Below are positions 47,211-60,407 of a DNA stretch of 64,000 nt, piece by piece (the first letter of the stretch is position 1; every line of letters begins with the position of its first letter). The stretch is from Hoplostethus atlanticus. Taxonomy: Eukaryota; Chordata; Actinopteri; Trachichthyiformes; Trachichthyidae. The stretch spans positions 2,294,001-2,358,000 of the forward strand of contig JAXDDX010000062.1 in assembly GCA_034670405.1 (NCBI GenBank). The letters are read 5' to 3'. The notes beneath the pieces were generated by a model, which made no database searches, was not told the origin of the DNA, and saw nothing but the letters and a program-made list of their open reading frames with translations. The position numbers and the translations under genes are program-made.

Positions 47211-50200
47211 TCTAGTGATTTAAGCAAATGCATTTTGACTGGACCAGACTCAACTGATTTTAAGATGGGGCGGGGTGAAGACGAAGCACATCAGAGCTGC
47301 TCATGGTGTTCCCTTACTCCCATTGGTTGATCGGTCTCAGAGTGTGTAGATCTAGGCTAGGCTAGCATGGGTTGCTAGCTAGCCTAGCACGCTCTTCTGT
47401 AACACATCAATTTATTTAGTGAGAATGTTTGGCTAACCTTAAAGATGTTATGAATATATTATTTAAGAGCATCAAGTATCCTTACCCTTCCATCTCAACC
47501 GTGTGACCAACTATGATGTAGAATCTTTGAGACTTCCTATCTCCAACGTATCCATACGGCCCATCTACATGACAGACGCCAAGCAAAATGAAAACAAAAA
47601 GAATATCACTTGTGATGAGATAAGATGTGAATAAATCATCATTAAGTCAGCTTAAACAGAATCCCATCTGCCAAGGGAGATATCTGGACTGGTCAGGTCA
47701 CAGCAAGTCACTCTGGTACAGAGTTGTTGGCTCGTTGAAGCAAATAGTTACACTGCTGCAAATCTTTTTTGTCTATCATTTATTCCCACATTTCTTAGTC
47801 TGTTTACTTACTCATTTTGAAATATGAAAGACGATCCATAGCAGCCAACTCAAGAACCTACAAACAATTCAATCAATAGTGGTCAAAGTGATTTTGGTCG
47901 CAATTGATCGGTATGATGCCAGACCCAGATGATGGCAAAATATGGTCTAGGTTGGAAATAATTGTCAATGTTTTGTTAGACAAAGCTAGAAAATGATGAC
48001 TAACGAATGACATATGACAAAATTAATAGTTTCCCAATAGAATAAATAATCATACAAAGGGTTAACAGTTCACCACACCTAAACTTGAGAACTATACCTT
48101 GAACTTCATCTGAACTTAAAATCATTAATCTTAATTTACTTTATTTTCTCTACTGTGTTTTGGAAAATATTTGTGAAACTATGTACACGCATTTGAGATC
48201 TACTACTACTATATTCTTCAATAAAAAGATCAATCCAAAAAAAAACATAATTTTCAAATTCAGTGACCGTGGTAAGAGTTAATCCTTCAGGTGTTCGGAG
48301 ATTACAGATGATTAGAGACAAATGCATTTGTTTCTTCATTGTTTGAATTATGGCAAAGTCACCCAAGACTATATATTATTGTGATTATGACACCAAGTAT
48401 TAGTACTATGGTAAACCGTATAATTTAGTTAGTTAGTTTCCTTGCTTATTGATTTTACCATCCAAAACCATAGTAATAACCTGAATTCTGTTTTAGGATG
48501 GACTATTTTTTATTTTATATCCGTAAGGAAAGAATATTAAAAGAATAATAAAAGAATATGGTTTTAGAATTGTAATTGAACCCCAGGCCCAAACATTATC
48601 CCAAGTAGCAACCTATGGCTCGGTAAGAGGATATTAACTTCATTTTCAGTGGCTGAGTTTAACGGCTGAATAGATGGCATCACCTTGATGGTGCCACAGT
48701 GTGTCTAATAGGGAGCATCCCCAAATCCGTTTCACTGGCATTTGAATCAACTAATGTGATTTAAAGTACTTCTGGCAGTTTGGCTGAATAATTTATCATC
48801 CCTAATGATCCTAGTAGAATTAAACATTAAGTTGTATTATGCATGTAAATTATAGCGGTTCAAAAGGGGGCTTTTTATCGAAAGTGGCTTTGAGCTGTCA
48901 CGTAGGGAGATACGGTGCATTATTACTCTGGAAACATATTTTTGTGTTAGAATAAATGACTTCATGGTTGATTCATTTCGACTGTAATTACCTGTTGGCA
49001 GCGTGGCCTAAGGTATCAGTAGGGGTAGGTGAGTTTTTGTAATTTATGTACTTTTCGTTTCGTGTACAAGGTCTTGCGCTGTTGGAGAAAAATCAGGACA
49101 GTTTTCATTGATGAGACATATAGGTGTCATAGGTATATGCTCCATCATCCACGCTTAAACTGCTTACTGTCAAATGAACTGGATTGGAATGTAGTTTAAA
49201 CTGATAAAGGGCATGAATCTGACTGTGTGAGATCCCTGTATTTGACTTGTTCCTGCTGAGATATTTTAAGTGTATGCTCACAATATTGGATGTGCCTTTG
49301 TGGTGTGGTTGATTCAATACCTTGGCTTCATTGTCACCCACTGTTATGACAGAAAATCAGGTATTTTCAGATTTTCATTTATTTCTGATGAAGCATTGCT
49401 TTTACAGTGTAATTTCATGCCATTGGTTATGGAGTCAGTGCCTATCCATTGAGACTCTGGCTTCTACATGGTTTTGTATTAAAAACAAAAAACTCTCCAA
49501 AGACATTCTCCAGTTTGGAGACTATCACACCCTTGAAAAACATGATAAATAATTATGCAATCAGCTTGGCCTAATAGATGTTAAGTGGAATCACCATCTA
49601 GCCTTTCTGTTGAAAAATTATTGCAATTGGAGAAACATGCCAGTAATATTAATAAAATCAATAATATGATTCACTGTTTTGGGCACTCTGTTCAAGTGAC
49701 TTGGCATATTACATCCCTTCTTCTTTTGAAATTCTGGATTGCGCCTCTCAAGCAAGCAATGTGTCCCTGCAAGCTGTTTTGATGCCAGTAGGTAAAAGAG
49801 TGGAGTCTGGGAATCACAGATGGGAATGACTAATGTGTAGAATGTGTCTTCTACTTGTGCAAGGCAATGACGGCAATCACTAAAAAGCAAAATGTTGTTG
49901 GTGGTATGCTTCAAATAGCCTTCCAATTCTGCCGTGAACAATCATCAGCATTGCAGAACCTAATTAGTTTCCTTCAACATATGCATCACTTCAAGGCTGA
50001 AATGTGTAAATGATTTAAGTGGCACTGTGGAGCTCTTAGGATGACTGAATCGTGTACTAAGATTGAGGATGTTTGTGCACAATACCCTGTTCATTTAAGG
50101 GTTAGACCATTATATTGGTTTTTAGATATACTGGGCCGATGTTGGCCTTTTTCATTAAGTACTGGATATTGCCTGTTCAATGTGTCACCTCCTTTCCACC

Positions 50201-50837
50201 TCCAATATGATGGAGGTTCCTCCCTGACCACAGCTACATAAAAAGTATGTAAAATATGCAATGAAATTGATTTTTGTTGTCCTTTTTCTTATTTAATTTT
50301 TTAATATTACATATTTTTTTAAATATTGCTCATTTAAGTGCAGCAATCTCTCACAGTTTCCCCTACCCCTACAATTTCATTAATGTAAGTTTCAATGGAG
50401 AAAAATGAATGATGCCAGAACTGAGTTGCAAGATGCATCATTCCCAGGTCATTTATCATTCCAAGATTTGTCAGCAGTGGCGTGTGACATGTCAGATGGA
50501 TTGGCGACCAGGTGAACAGATGGAGACCAATCCTCCAGATTTTATTGTGGCGGACAATAATACAATGTTCATCACGCTATACTATGGTCGCAAATGGGAG
50601 AATATTCCTATGAGCAGCCTAGCAGATTTTTTACATGGCATTTAAACTAATTGTGACAACACTTTATGTTCATGAAGCTTACATCATTTTATTTACTGCT
50701 GGCATAATGTGATAATCTGTGAGATTTAAAAAAAATTTGTCTCCATCTTTGGTGCTAAGAGCTCATTGCTGTGGTGTTTCTGCACTGCACTTCCATTTGC
50801 ATATTTTTTGTTTAGCAAAAAAACCCTGGTTATTTTT
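47211..50837. other. Gene-poor stretch with possible conserved noncoding element
   Basis: No gene was recognised. The segment 48640-48990 has the look of a conserved vertebrate element: even base composition, repeated TAAT/ATTA motifs and no repeat resemblance. A nearly symmetrical GCTAGGCTAGCA...TGCTAGCTAGCC block lies at 47352-47390. Confidence 0.4.
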
Positions 50838-51060
50838 GGGGGCAGCAGCGTGGTGTGGTGAGCAGGAGACTGTACTTCAACTGGAGGACGTGGGTTTCAA
50901 GCCCCCAAATTGGCAATCATCCGCAAGCATCTACAATGCTGAAGTGTCATTGAGCAAGACACTGAATCCTTACCAGCTCCAAGGGTGTTGCTGCTGATGG
51001 TAACCTCTCACCTCCCTGTGGACGAGGTCAGCAGAAAATAAAATTTTCCTACAGGGAGCA
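50838..51060 (+). mobile_element. Fish tRNA-related SINE, diverged
   Basis: GGGGCAGCAGCGTGGTGTGG followed by TGAGCAGGAG resembles the A-box region, and ACGTGGGTTTCAAGCCCC the B-box region. The core GTGTCATTGAGCAAGACACT followed by GAATCC is the conserved central part of a widespread fish SINE (V-SINE-like). The tail is AATAAAATTTTCC. Confidence 0.7.
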
Positions 51061-52004
51061 AAGCAACCTACAAAGCTACAAAAACATGGTCGAGAGTCAT
51101 TGCTAATAAAAATGCCCAGAAACAAAACAGGAGGGCATGCTGCTTCTGGAGTTTAATTCAGCAATTACCAAAAGCCTGAGTGACTGAAAGAAACAAAAAC
51201 AGAAAATGAGTAAAAGAAAGAAAGAAAAACCTTTGTGTTCATGCAGATCATAGCGACATCCGACGTGTCAGCACCCCCCACCCCCCCCAAAAAAAGGGTG
51301 TGAATTAGAAAATGAAAAAGTCATAGGTAGTCGAGAAGAAAAGGCAGCTTTGCCTTAAAGTGAGCTGTCACACGCTCCCCTGCTCCTGCTGAACATTGTG
51401 TCAAATGCAGTAATGGAAGTCTATTTCCTTAACCATCCGTTGCAGGGAAGAGCAGGTCACCAAGGCACCTTTATAGATATACAGGGAGCTAACTCTGTTC
51501 TGAGTCAAATGGAGACACAAGCACCATTCCCATTTCACTGATACGCTCTTCACTAGCTTCCAGGGGTGGGTATTTCAATGCAACTTCCTCATAGTATCTG
51601 CCAGGTGTAACATATTGTTACATCGCAAAAAAAGCTACTTTGTGCCATGCAGCATGTCTTCTGTGGAGTTTGATTAGTGTAACATTCCCCCGTGCCCTTG
51701 TGCTATTTGTCTTTATCGTCCCATACGCCCACTAGCTTTACACTGGGAGTGGTGATTTACATATCCCATTTCTCTTTATAATGTATTCCCTAAAGTCAAC
51801 AACTTACATCACTGACTGCACAAGAAGAAGTGAGTTCATATTACAGCATATGTAAAATGAAAATGCAGAAGGTGACAGTCAGGTCTTTGAACCTTGAGAC
51901 TATAATAGAAAACATGCAGGGATACATTTCTACAAAGTAGTCCAGTGTAGATGACAGCATATCACCCACATAGCCAAGTCTAACGTTAAACAATTATTTA
52001 CTAC

Positions 52005-52075
52005 TACTAATAATAATAAAAACTTGTAGAGCTATTGTATAGCACTTTTCCAAACAAAGTTACAAAGTGCCGTAG
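52005..52075 (+). mobile_element. LINE/SINE 3'-tail fragment
   Basis: ATTGTATAGCACTTTTCCAA followed by ACAAAGTTACAAAGTGC matches a tail shared by many fish retroposons. The rest of the element is not recognisable. Confidence 0.45.
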
Positions 52076-52207
52076 ATGATACCATCAATCAGCCACAGGA
52101 TGAACCAAAGGCTGTAGGCTATTCAAGGCTTTGAACTTGGCCAGTCATTTGTCTTCATGGTAGTGACAGGATTCTGCAAATGAGGGGTAGAATTACGGTG
52201 GGTGTGT

Positions 52208-52209
<2 letters not shown>

Positions 52210-52241
<32 letters not shown>
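52210..52241 (+). repeat. (GT)16 microsatellite
   Basis: An uninterrupted GT run preceded by GGTGTGTGG. Confidence 0.95.
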
Positions 52242-52242
<1 letters not shown>

Positions 52243-53152
52243 GGTGCATTTGTCTGTGTTTAGTACTTATAACTTAGTTCCAGATCTACTAAAAATTTGG
52301 CGCTCATGTTTTTATACAAGTCAAAGCCGAAGACAAAAAAAAAAGCAAATTTTGATTGACTACCAAGAGTACCTTCAGTACTTAGAGCATCTAGAGAAAG
52401 CTATGCTCTCTTTTCTTGAGTGTTGCAAAGTCAAAGCTGAGGATGAGAGGCACACAAGAGGAAAGGCGATATATATCTTCTTTATTTTCACATAGGCCTA
52501 AAATTGAGTTTTACTCGTTTCTGGTGCAGAAAGGACCAGGACCCTTAAAATTTAATTCAGTTAAAAACAGGGCAACATTTCCACACGTGGCAGACCAAGC
52601 TTATAAGAAACTTACAGATCTATGACAAATATGTCTTGTGCTGCCTTCAGCTGCACTTGAGTGTTTTACTAATCATTGGTTAGTCAACCCAATCTGATAT
52701 GCACTTTACTAGCTAGTTAGCTAGCTAATGGCAGCTAGTCTAACATGCTAACAGAGCTAGCAAACTGGCTAGCGTCTAATGGCCAGACAAACCCTTATGA
52801 ATGTTTCAGATATAGATAGCTATGATGCTTATTCAGCATTATTAGGCTATGACAGTCAGTAGGTTTATTTAAAAGTTCTTATCAAAGCAAGCAAGGCTAC
52901 AATACTATTGCTGTGGGTTATTGAGTGAGAAGCAATAAATAGTCACTGTCTAGAACTATAGAATTATTGGATTGATACTGTTTTAGTCATATTATTATAG
53001 TTATTTATTATATATTTATAATTATTATGTATTATATATTATATATTATTTAATATAACTATTTTACAGCCTGAAAGAATCTTCCCACCACTACAGACTT
53101 GAGCATTTAAATATCCCCTCAAAGGCAGCTTCACCTTCCCCGGATTTAGGCT

Positions 53153-53458
53153 TTAAGAAACTGAGTAATGTTGTTTACAAAAACAGAATTTCCCATAGAA
53201 AAATGAAATGAACTGTGAAATGAACTGCGTTGCACAGAAATAGGCCAAGACTGTCAAACCTAATGTGAGGATGACGTATAAAGCTCCCACCCAAACCCAA
53301 ACAAATGCAGCCATAACACTGTTCACCCACTTTCCTGGCCTTTTCCATCTGCCTTGGATTGGCATCAGCCTCCCTACCGCCGTCCTCGGGTGACGGCAGA
53401 GACGATGACTTTCATGCGTGGGAACTGCCAGTGAAGGGACTTCGGGGTCGTCCTCCAT
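53153..53458 (-). CDS. Candidate 101-residue membrane protein, unidentified
   Basis: On the - strand ATG (53458-53456) lies in a strong start context (GCGATGG). The frame runs 101 codons, beginning MEDDPEVPSL, then a basic segment rich in R, H and P. A hydrophobic span of about 25 residues follows (MAAFVWVWVGALYVILTLG, then LTVLAYF), and the tail is aromatic (FISFFYGKFCF). This predicts one transmembrane helix with a basic cytoplasmic N-terminus. The 5' part is CpG-rich against an AT-rich background. AATAAA on the - strand (53004-53009) follows 144 bp after the stop. The frame stays open upstream to 53575, so an upstream exon is possible. No family was recognised; it may be a chance frame in a CpG-rich element. 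Confidence 0.28.
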   Translation of the reverse strand: MEDDPEVPSLAVPTHESHRLCRHPRTAVGRLMPIQGRWKRPGKWVNSVMAAFVWVWVGALYVILTLGLTVLAYFCATQFISQFISFFYGKFCFCKQHYSVS

Positions 53459-53727
53459 CGCTACAATGCGAATGAGCAGGAGGTCCGGGGCTGCTCTTCC
53501 CCTGAGGACCGGTTGGAAAAGTGCAGTGTTGGTGTCTGACACTCTCTCTCTTCGCTGTACCTTCGCTGCTACCAAATCTCATCTGTGTATGAAACATCTA
53601 CAGCAATAACTCAGATATACGTTGAGGGTGTAAAATATTCAGCATCTCCCATTCTGTGATCTACACAGAGCAGGCTGAAGCCATGTTAAGCATCGTGGCA
53701 GTATGCCAATTTCATATTAAGATCTAT

Positions 53728-53790
53728 ATTACATAGATAGATCGATAGATAGATACTTTATTGATCCCCGGCCGTGGTTGCAGCAGCATA
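53728..53790 (-). mobile_element. LINE 3' end with GATA-type tail
   Basis: AGATAGATAGATACTTTATT followed by GATCCCCGG is, in reverse complement, a LINE 3' end with a (TATC)n tail. This is a very common fish non-LTR retrotransposon terminus. Confidence 0.6.
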
Positions 53791-56700
53791 AATGATAATG
53801 GAGATATCCCTCTAATATATGCAAATATATATAATATATGCAAAACCACTGTACATGGGGAGCATATTACCAATTGATGCATTGACATAAGCTATTTGAG
53901 GTAGATGAGGAACACAGGCACCAGTCTGTTCTGACAGTCAAAACAGGTACTTGTTTATTTTTCTGTTTTAAAAGTAATGATAGTTAGAGACATATATAGA
54001 CGTATGTTGTATGTGTGGCCATGGTAGCATGTAGAGAATCAAATACATTGAATGTGAAAAGAGTAGCTGAGTATGACACCAAGCAGTCTGTGTAAATATG
54101 TTATGCTAACAGTCTCTCTGACATGCTTACAGTTAGGCTGTCACTTTTCATTCCAAATCCTAACCTGGTGAATTATTAAATATTACAACTCTAATGTGTT
54201 GGAACTGAAAATAAATTGGAGATGCCCTGTGGTCTCACCGTTTACATTGTAGCTTTCTACAGACACAAGTATTGTCGTTAAACCATGGCGCTAATTTCTT
54301 AAAACTGTGTTTTCTTGCGACTACTGGAGCGATCGAATCAAGTGTGTTAAGTAGGTTTGAGTGAAATTATTAAGGGCGCCAATATGACCAGAGAGTGGAG
54401 CCAGAATAAGCATTGATGCAACAGATGGATCACTGCGAGGGCAGGACAATGCAATCTGGAATTTAATAAAGTAGTGGTGATAAGGTGGGTACGTAGGAGG
54501 AGACTACTAGATCATCTTATCCTCATAGCACAGTAACGATGTAACATTGTATTCCATTCTTACATAACAGTAAAATTAGACCTACACTGTAGATTCTCTA
54601 TGGCGTGGTTCTTCAACTGTAGGCCATACAGAAGGCAACAGTCCCAGTTTAGAGTCTTTTGGGTTTTCTTGAGTTGTTCCAGGATTTAGCATACATCTCA
54701 ACCCATCAGCAGCCCTCCAAGCTTATGTTTTGTGGGGCTTTTGTAATTTAAGCACCTGATACTGTAGCTATATTAGTCTTTTTTTTTTTCTTCACCAATT
54801 CCCAGAAGAGACAAACCCACACACAGAACATCTCATTCACATGCATTTCACCAGAAGGCTCTGGGCACAGGGTCAGCCATGCTGTGGTGTCCCAAGAGCG
54901 GTTAGTGATTCAGTTCCTTTAAATGGGGTTCAAACCCATGCACTTCATAGTACAGCTTCTATAACTAGCAGGCCCACCTGCTGTACCTTCCATCTATCCG
55001 TACATCCACCCATCCATGCTCTGCTCTGATCAATTGCATCTAGATGCTGTATTTTGAGCCCAGTGGTCCCAGCCGAGCAACCAGACCCCAGCTCCATTAG
55101 CCTCTGATCTGGGTACAGGCCTGAATTAGACTAGGGGTTAAGGGGATGAGTCTGACAGCGACATCTTCTGATCTGGGACCTAGCCCATATAGAGACTGAT
55201 TGAATTAAAGCGTGTTCCACGCAGCTTTATGTCTTTGAATCCAGACCCCCCGCCGCTCTCCCTCTCTCTCCTCACATCAGAACGGTTATGGATGAAACCA
55301 TGGTGAAACCAATACCTTCAGCCCAGCCCACGCTGTGTTGCCAATCTAAAAACATGACCTATAAACTATACGGCTGATTAAATTTCTCGGAGATCAAAAC
55401 CTCCTGTGACACCTCTGATATGTTAAGCACCAACTAATCTGGAAGAGATGCCGTGGGAAGATGGCAGGGACGCGCGTCGGATGCGCCGCTTACTGTAGCA
55501 GCATATGAAACTACACTAATCTACCCTTGCCTGAAAAATGTTTCAAATCTTTTCTCCACCCCGAGGGATTTATCAGATAAAAAGCTTATCCCATTTTGAG
55601 ATCTATATCTTTGATTTATCGCCATGCATAGTATCAATGTGTGATCGAAAAATACAAATGCACTGACATTTCACTTAAGCCAAATATTGCAGTCAAAGGA
55701 GGGAAGACTAGGCTCAAGAGCCCACTGGATAGTGGACAGGGGACCATGAGGGCTAAGAGAGGTCACTTTCAGGCCTGCAGGTGCTGTTAGAGAGCATATA
55801 TGAAATATGGAGTCTGGGGAAATGGCCTCACCCACCTGTTGAGGAGTTCTTGATTAATGATCCATAAAGATTGAATTGTCTTAAAAGCAATTATCAGGTT
55901 TGGAGTGGGATGGAAAATACTAATTTAGTCTGAAATGAGAATTAACTATTTACTCCTGCAGTAAAAACGAAAATGGCTGATTGACTCTGTGTCTGTTTCT
56001 CACTCTTTCTCCCCACAGGTTAGCTTGAGGTTACTTGATTCTTGCCAATGACAACCCTGAAAACATTGCGGCGGAGCAGCAGGGCCACCCAGCCCTCACA
56101 CGGCAGTCAGTGTGTTGGAGTTACTTTCAATTAACCTTAGCAAATATGGAAATAACATTAAAAGTGCTATTTAAAAAAAACAACAACGCATGATATGTTT
56201 TTGTCCTTTGTTCCCAAGCCAACAACTTGTGCCCTGCACTTTTAAAACAAATGAATAAATGACAAAGTGGGAGAATAAAAAAAGGGAAAGAAGAGAGAAA
56301 ATTCCATCTGTCTGAATCCTAATGAGGCTCCACATGCTCCAACTGTGTCTTTCACAACTGCAGAGGTGAAACTGTGAGTTCCACCCTAAATCACCGGGGA
56401 GACGTCAAAGGGAATTGTTGTTATTTCGACCACTGCAGAGGAGCAAGAGAGAGAGAGAGAGAGAGAGAGGGAGATAGATTAAAGAGATTAAAAAAGTGTC
56501 TCTCTGCGCGTGGCCACCTGTACACTGGGTTTGGAGCCATGCTTGCACACAGGCTGGACTGTTTTTGGAGTCTAACCAAGGGTAAAATATCTCAGCAGAT
56601 GCCTTACTCACACTGCCTGCCTGTCATATTCATGGAGGGCAAAGGTCAAGTGGACGGCAGCATTCCAGCACAGCTGCCTCCTGTCAAAGGGAATTTCATT

Positions 56701-59700
56701 TCCATCATGGGGGAAGATGAAATGGGCAATGCATGCTTGCACATAGCATCCTTAAATTCTATTTTCAATACTCACGACTCCCGGGTGGTTGCGGAAGGTG
56801 AGACCTTGTTGTTTGTGCAGGGCTGTTTTAATTGGCTCTACCTGTGTTCATGTGAATATGCCGTCTTTTATCCGAAGCTTGTTTTTCCGGATCTGAATCA
56901 TTTGGATAATCTCTGAAGTGTGAAGGGAAGCCAGTGTTTGACAATAATGTAATGCACCTCAGATCGGATCCAGATGATTGTGTTTATTTATTATAAATAT
57001 GCTTGTATGCTTGAGCATAGACAAGTCAATAGCTCACGAACCACTGTGGTGTATGTACAGCATATTTCTGTAATAATGGACTGCAGCAAACTGCATCTAC
57101 CAGGTGTTTGAGTGAATATTTCCGGCCCGTTGCCTCTCAATGCGCACATTAAACATCACCATTCATCAGTCCCATGCACCTGACCTTTCCCAGAACTCAA
57201 TTAGCCCATCATGAGGAAACAGGACCCTTGTAGATTTCACTGTTGTTCCACAAGCATAATATCACCTCAGTGGCCAAATACAACAGGCTCCAACAGGCAT
57301 CTGTCGCCAGGCAAAGTTCACTGCTGCTCGCAGGCTAAACTGTGCAAAATCTGTCCTGAGTGCGAGATACATAAACACAAGCGCCCACCTCCAAACACAT
57401 TGTTAGGCCAGATTAGTCCAATGTGAAGTACCCAGAGTGACTTTCCAACAGCCTCGGGGCCCCCATCCCCATCCCTCTGTATGGCAGTGTTTACTCAGCT
57501 TCCAGCCAGCCATGACTGCCACACCTGCTCAGGGCACAGAGGAGGCTCCTGCTGCGCCACTCTGTAATGATTACTAATGTCTGATTATCTAGGATTCAGC
57601 CCAACAACTGAAATCGTGAGCTCTCCGTCAGCGCAGCAATGTGCAGCCGCGTGGAAAAGCACAGCGGATGTCATGTCAGGAGGAGCTGCAGAATGGGATG
57701 ACACCTCGTTACTACAATTTGGAAGCAGTCACGTGTTTAACTCGTTGGAATGTCCACATCCAAAATCGTTATTGGTTGTTGAATTTCAAATCAACCGTAA
57801 AGGAACTGCAGCAGATATTGTATTAGTGTGAATATAACTGAGTTAGATTTTTGTTGCATTGGACTGTTGACACAATTACGCAATTTGTGATGCCAAGTGG
57901 GAGATATCGGAGCCTATAGAACATTCCCATGTGTCCTACTTGTAATTACCACTAGGAGGCCGGCGTGAATCCAATATGACACGAACGCGGAATTAGAGAC
58001 AGCTATTGTTTTGTTACAACTACCATCTTTCCTACTGGTGTTAAAGAAACTGGTTCAGCTTTGTTTCCATTCATTGGCCTTTTTGGTACAGTTGTTTTGA
58101 AATATAAATATATATTTTATTATAGTTATGAGGTGAAATTCAGCAATGACGTTCTTATCTATTCCGCATTTAGGGAGTTATCTGAATATATTAACATAGA
58201 ATCTGAATATATTAAAATTATGGATTCAAATTATATGATGCACTTAATTGTCTGGAGTTCTGCCCATTTCTCCCATGCTGCCTTCATATGCTTCATGAAA
58301 AACTACACACAGGGCAGGAATGGGCCCTGGGGCTGACAATGTTGTTACATGTCTTAGCTGCATTTTGCACCTCTTTTTATTGTGGTTGACCAACACCCAT
58401 TTGGTGTATTGGCTCTTTGATTGGTGGGGTCCCTGGGAAAGCCCTATCAAAACATCTGGGAACATAAATAGATTTGAACTTTTGAACTGTTTTGGAATTT
58501 ATAGCTACAGAAAATATATGCAAATGTGTTTTCATTCGAACCCAGAACCCACAGAAAAGATTCACAAATGTGTGAATTAGTTTGTGAACAAATGTGCTAA
58601 TAGTTGCAAATTTGTTAAACATTATTTTGCAAGTTTAATTGATACATTTTTCAAAATACAAGTGCAACTCCGTGATTGCAACTTCTTAAATCTGTGATTA
58701 CAATTTCTCAGATTTGCGATTACAATGTCACAATGTGTCAAAAATCTCTTCTCAGAGGCAGAGGGGTGGTAAGGGGGATGCATTGTTCATCTTTTAGCAG
58801 ACACATGAAAGCTGTGGGAACAGCGCTGTAACCTCCCTAATTCCTCCCATGTCACACCTCTCCTACACTCCCTCCACTGGGGATTATGGATCAGTTTGAT
58901 ATCTCAAACGCCACTAATAGGATTACGACAAAACTTGGGGAAATGATGCATCTCACCACGTGTTCCAGAATTTTCCAAACAAGAGGACATTGCCAAAGTT
59001 GCCATCCAAACTGCTGAGATTCAATTCTTGATCGCTATCATGCACATTCATCCTTATATAATGCATTGAAATAATAACAATAAAAGTTGATATTGGTTGT
59101 TTTCTAGTAACAAACTGATTGTGAATGATTGAAAAAAAAATGGCAGAAAATAAATAAATCAAATAGCCGCATAAGCTATGATGTTAAATTAAAAATATAT
59201 TTTAATTAAAAAATATTATTTATTTTTTTTAATTATTATTATTTTTTTATTTAACATTTTTTTCAAATTGAAAAATATACTCCAAAATGCAGACAAATAT
59301 GGAGTTGGACAGCAAGGCGTCCAGATCCCCATCCCTCCAGCCTAAGATACAGTCCTACACCACCTCCCATTACTATTTTGTCTTTAGACTCTGTTTGTGT
59401 CAATTCCAGTTTAAGCATTGTGCATTTGACTTCCTCTATTAAGGCTAGATAGACAACTTAGACCCTAATTGAAAGGGGGGCCTTAAGTTCTATGATTTAT
59501 CCGGTGGAAATAAAGGAAGATCTACAGCACTGGGTTCAGCATCCACTGTTACTACTGTACACTCCACTAGGGAGTTTTAATGACTTGTCTAACTTCTTAA
59601 CTTTCATGTAGTGGTGCTACACAACAGACACCCTCTTTCTAAAAACCTGCCTGTGATATTTCCCCTGTCAATTAAAAGCCAGAGCAGAGTCATGCATCAG

Positions 59701-59959
59701 CCATTAGAGCTTGCTATGCTAGCTACTGTTTGACAGCTGAGGGCTAAGCCAAGGATAGAAATAAGCAGGGGATAAGAGACCTGGCTCTGTGGGACACCTG
59801 ATCAGTCAAGTGATAAAAACAAAGATGTACAAAAACAGAATAGTTCATCAGTATTTTTAAGATAATCTTTTTCAACCTCCGGGATGTTCAACTTTTCAAT
59901 TTCCAAATGACTGTGCAGTGTCCATTTGTCAAGGGAGCGTGGGGCATTGATGTAAAGGT
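53791..59959. other. Long gene-poor stretch
   Basis: No exon is supported. The longest open frame (56374-56916, + strand, 180 codons) crosses a GA microsatellite and has no domain resemblance. Unique-looking, possibly conserved segments lie near 55180-55480, 55980-56170, 56520-56900 and 57440-57600. The part 59170-59260 is extremely AT-rich. Confidence 0.4.
56446..56470 (+). repeat. (GA)12 microsatellite
   Basis: A GA run that encodes the Arg-Glu stretch in the overlapping open frame. Confidence 0.95.
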
Positions 59960-60407
59960 CGGGCCTTTTTAACCTGTGTGTGGATGTGTGAGCGAGAACG
60001 CGTCAGTGTGAGAGGCTGGCGTGGTTTGGGATGTTTGAGACCGACAGGCAAGTCAGGTCGGACTATGAGGCGGATGGAGCTAAGCCAGCAGCAGCGGGAG
60101 AGACAGAGTAGGAGCAGGCCGTCCCCAGCAGTGGCGACCAGCCGAGGTCTGCGGAGGACACAGCCGGGGGGTTGGGGCGGGACGCCCCTGGAAGCCTGGC
60201 GGGCTGGAGCAGCCTTGGTGCTCCACGGCTGGCCCACCGGGACCAAGGGAGGGGGGCCAACGGAGAGAGACGGCGCCAAACTGCCATCAAACCCGGGTCG
60301 GCTTTATTGTGTTGTGGTACAAATAAAACGGCCCTGCTGTCCAGTTAACTCTGCTTCCTGCCTTGTCTCTGTCTGTCACGGACCCCGGTACAGTAGCAAT
60401 TGCTACA
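59960..60407 (+). mobile_element. 5'-truncated LTR, copy 4
   Basis: From CGGGCCTTTTTAACCTG the sequence aligns with the LTR family. It includes GCCTGGCGGGCTGG, AATAAA at 60322-60327, CTGTCTGTCACGGACCCCGG and the end AGCAATTGCTACA. The first part, with TGTGGCAG, is missing, so no target duplication can be tested. Its middle is longer and more GC-rich than in copies 2 and 3, and this produces spurious open frames. Confidence 0.82.

Larger units (their letters stand above)
51061..53152. other. Gene-poor stretch
   Basis: The stretch holds C-rich sequence near 51270-51290, a LINE/SINE-tail-like segment at 52005-52075 and a (GT)n run at 52210-52241. GCTAGTTAGCTAGC-type motifs occur at 52708-52775 and very AT-rich DNA at 52980-53060. 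No gene was recognised. Confidence 0.4.

Noticed and set aside
56374-56916. 180-codon + strand open frame, the longest outside transposons and purine tracts.
   Set aside because: It crosses a GA microsatellite, has no recognisable domain, and lies in DNA that looks like unique noncoding sequence.
57211-57426. Cysteine-rich 71-codon frame that might suggest a zinc-binding peptide.
   Set aside because: Cysteine spacing fits no known finger, and the frame has no neighbours or splice signals.
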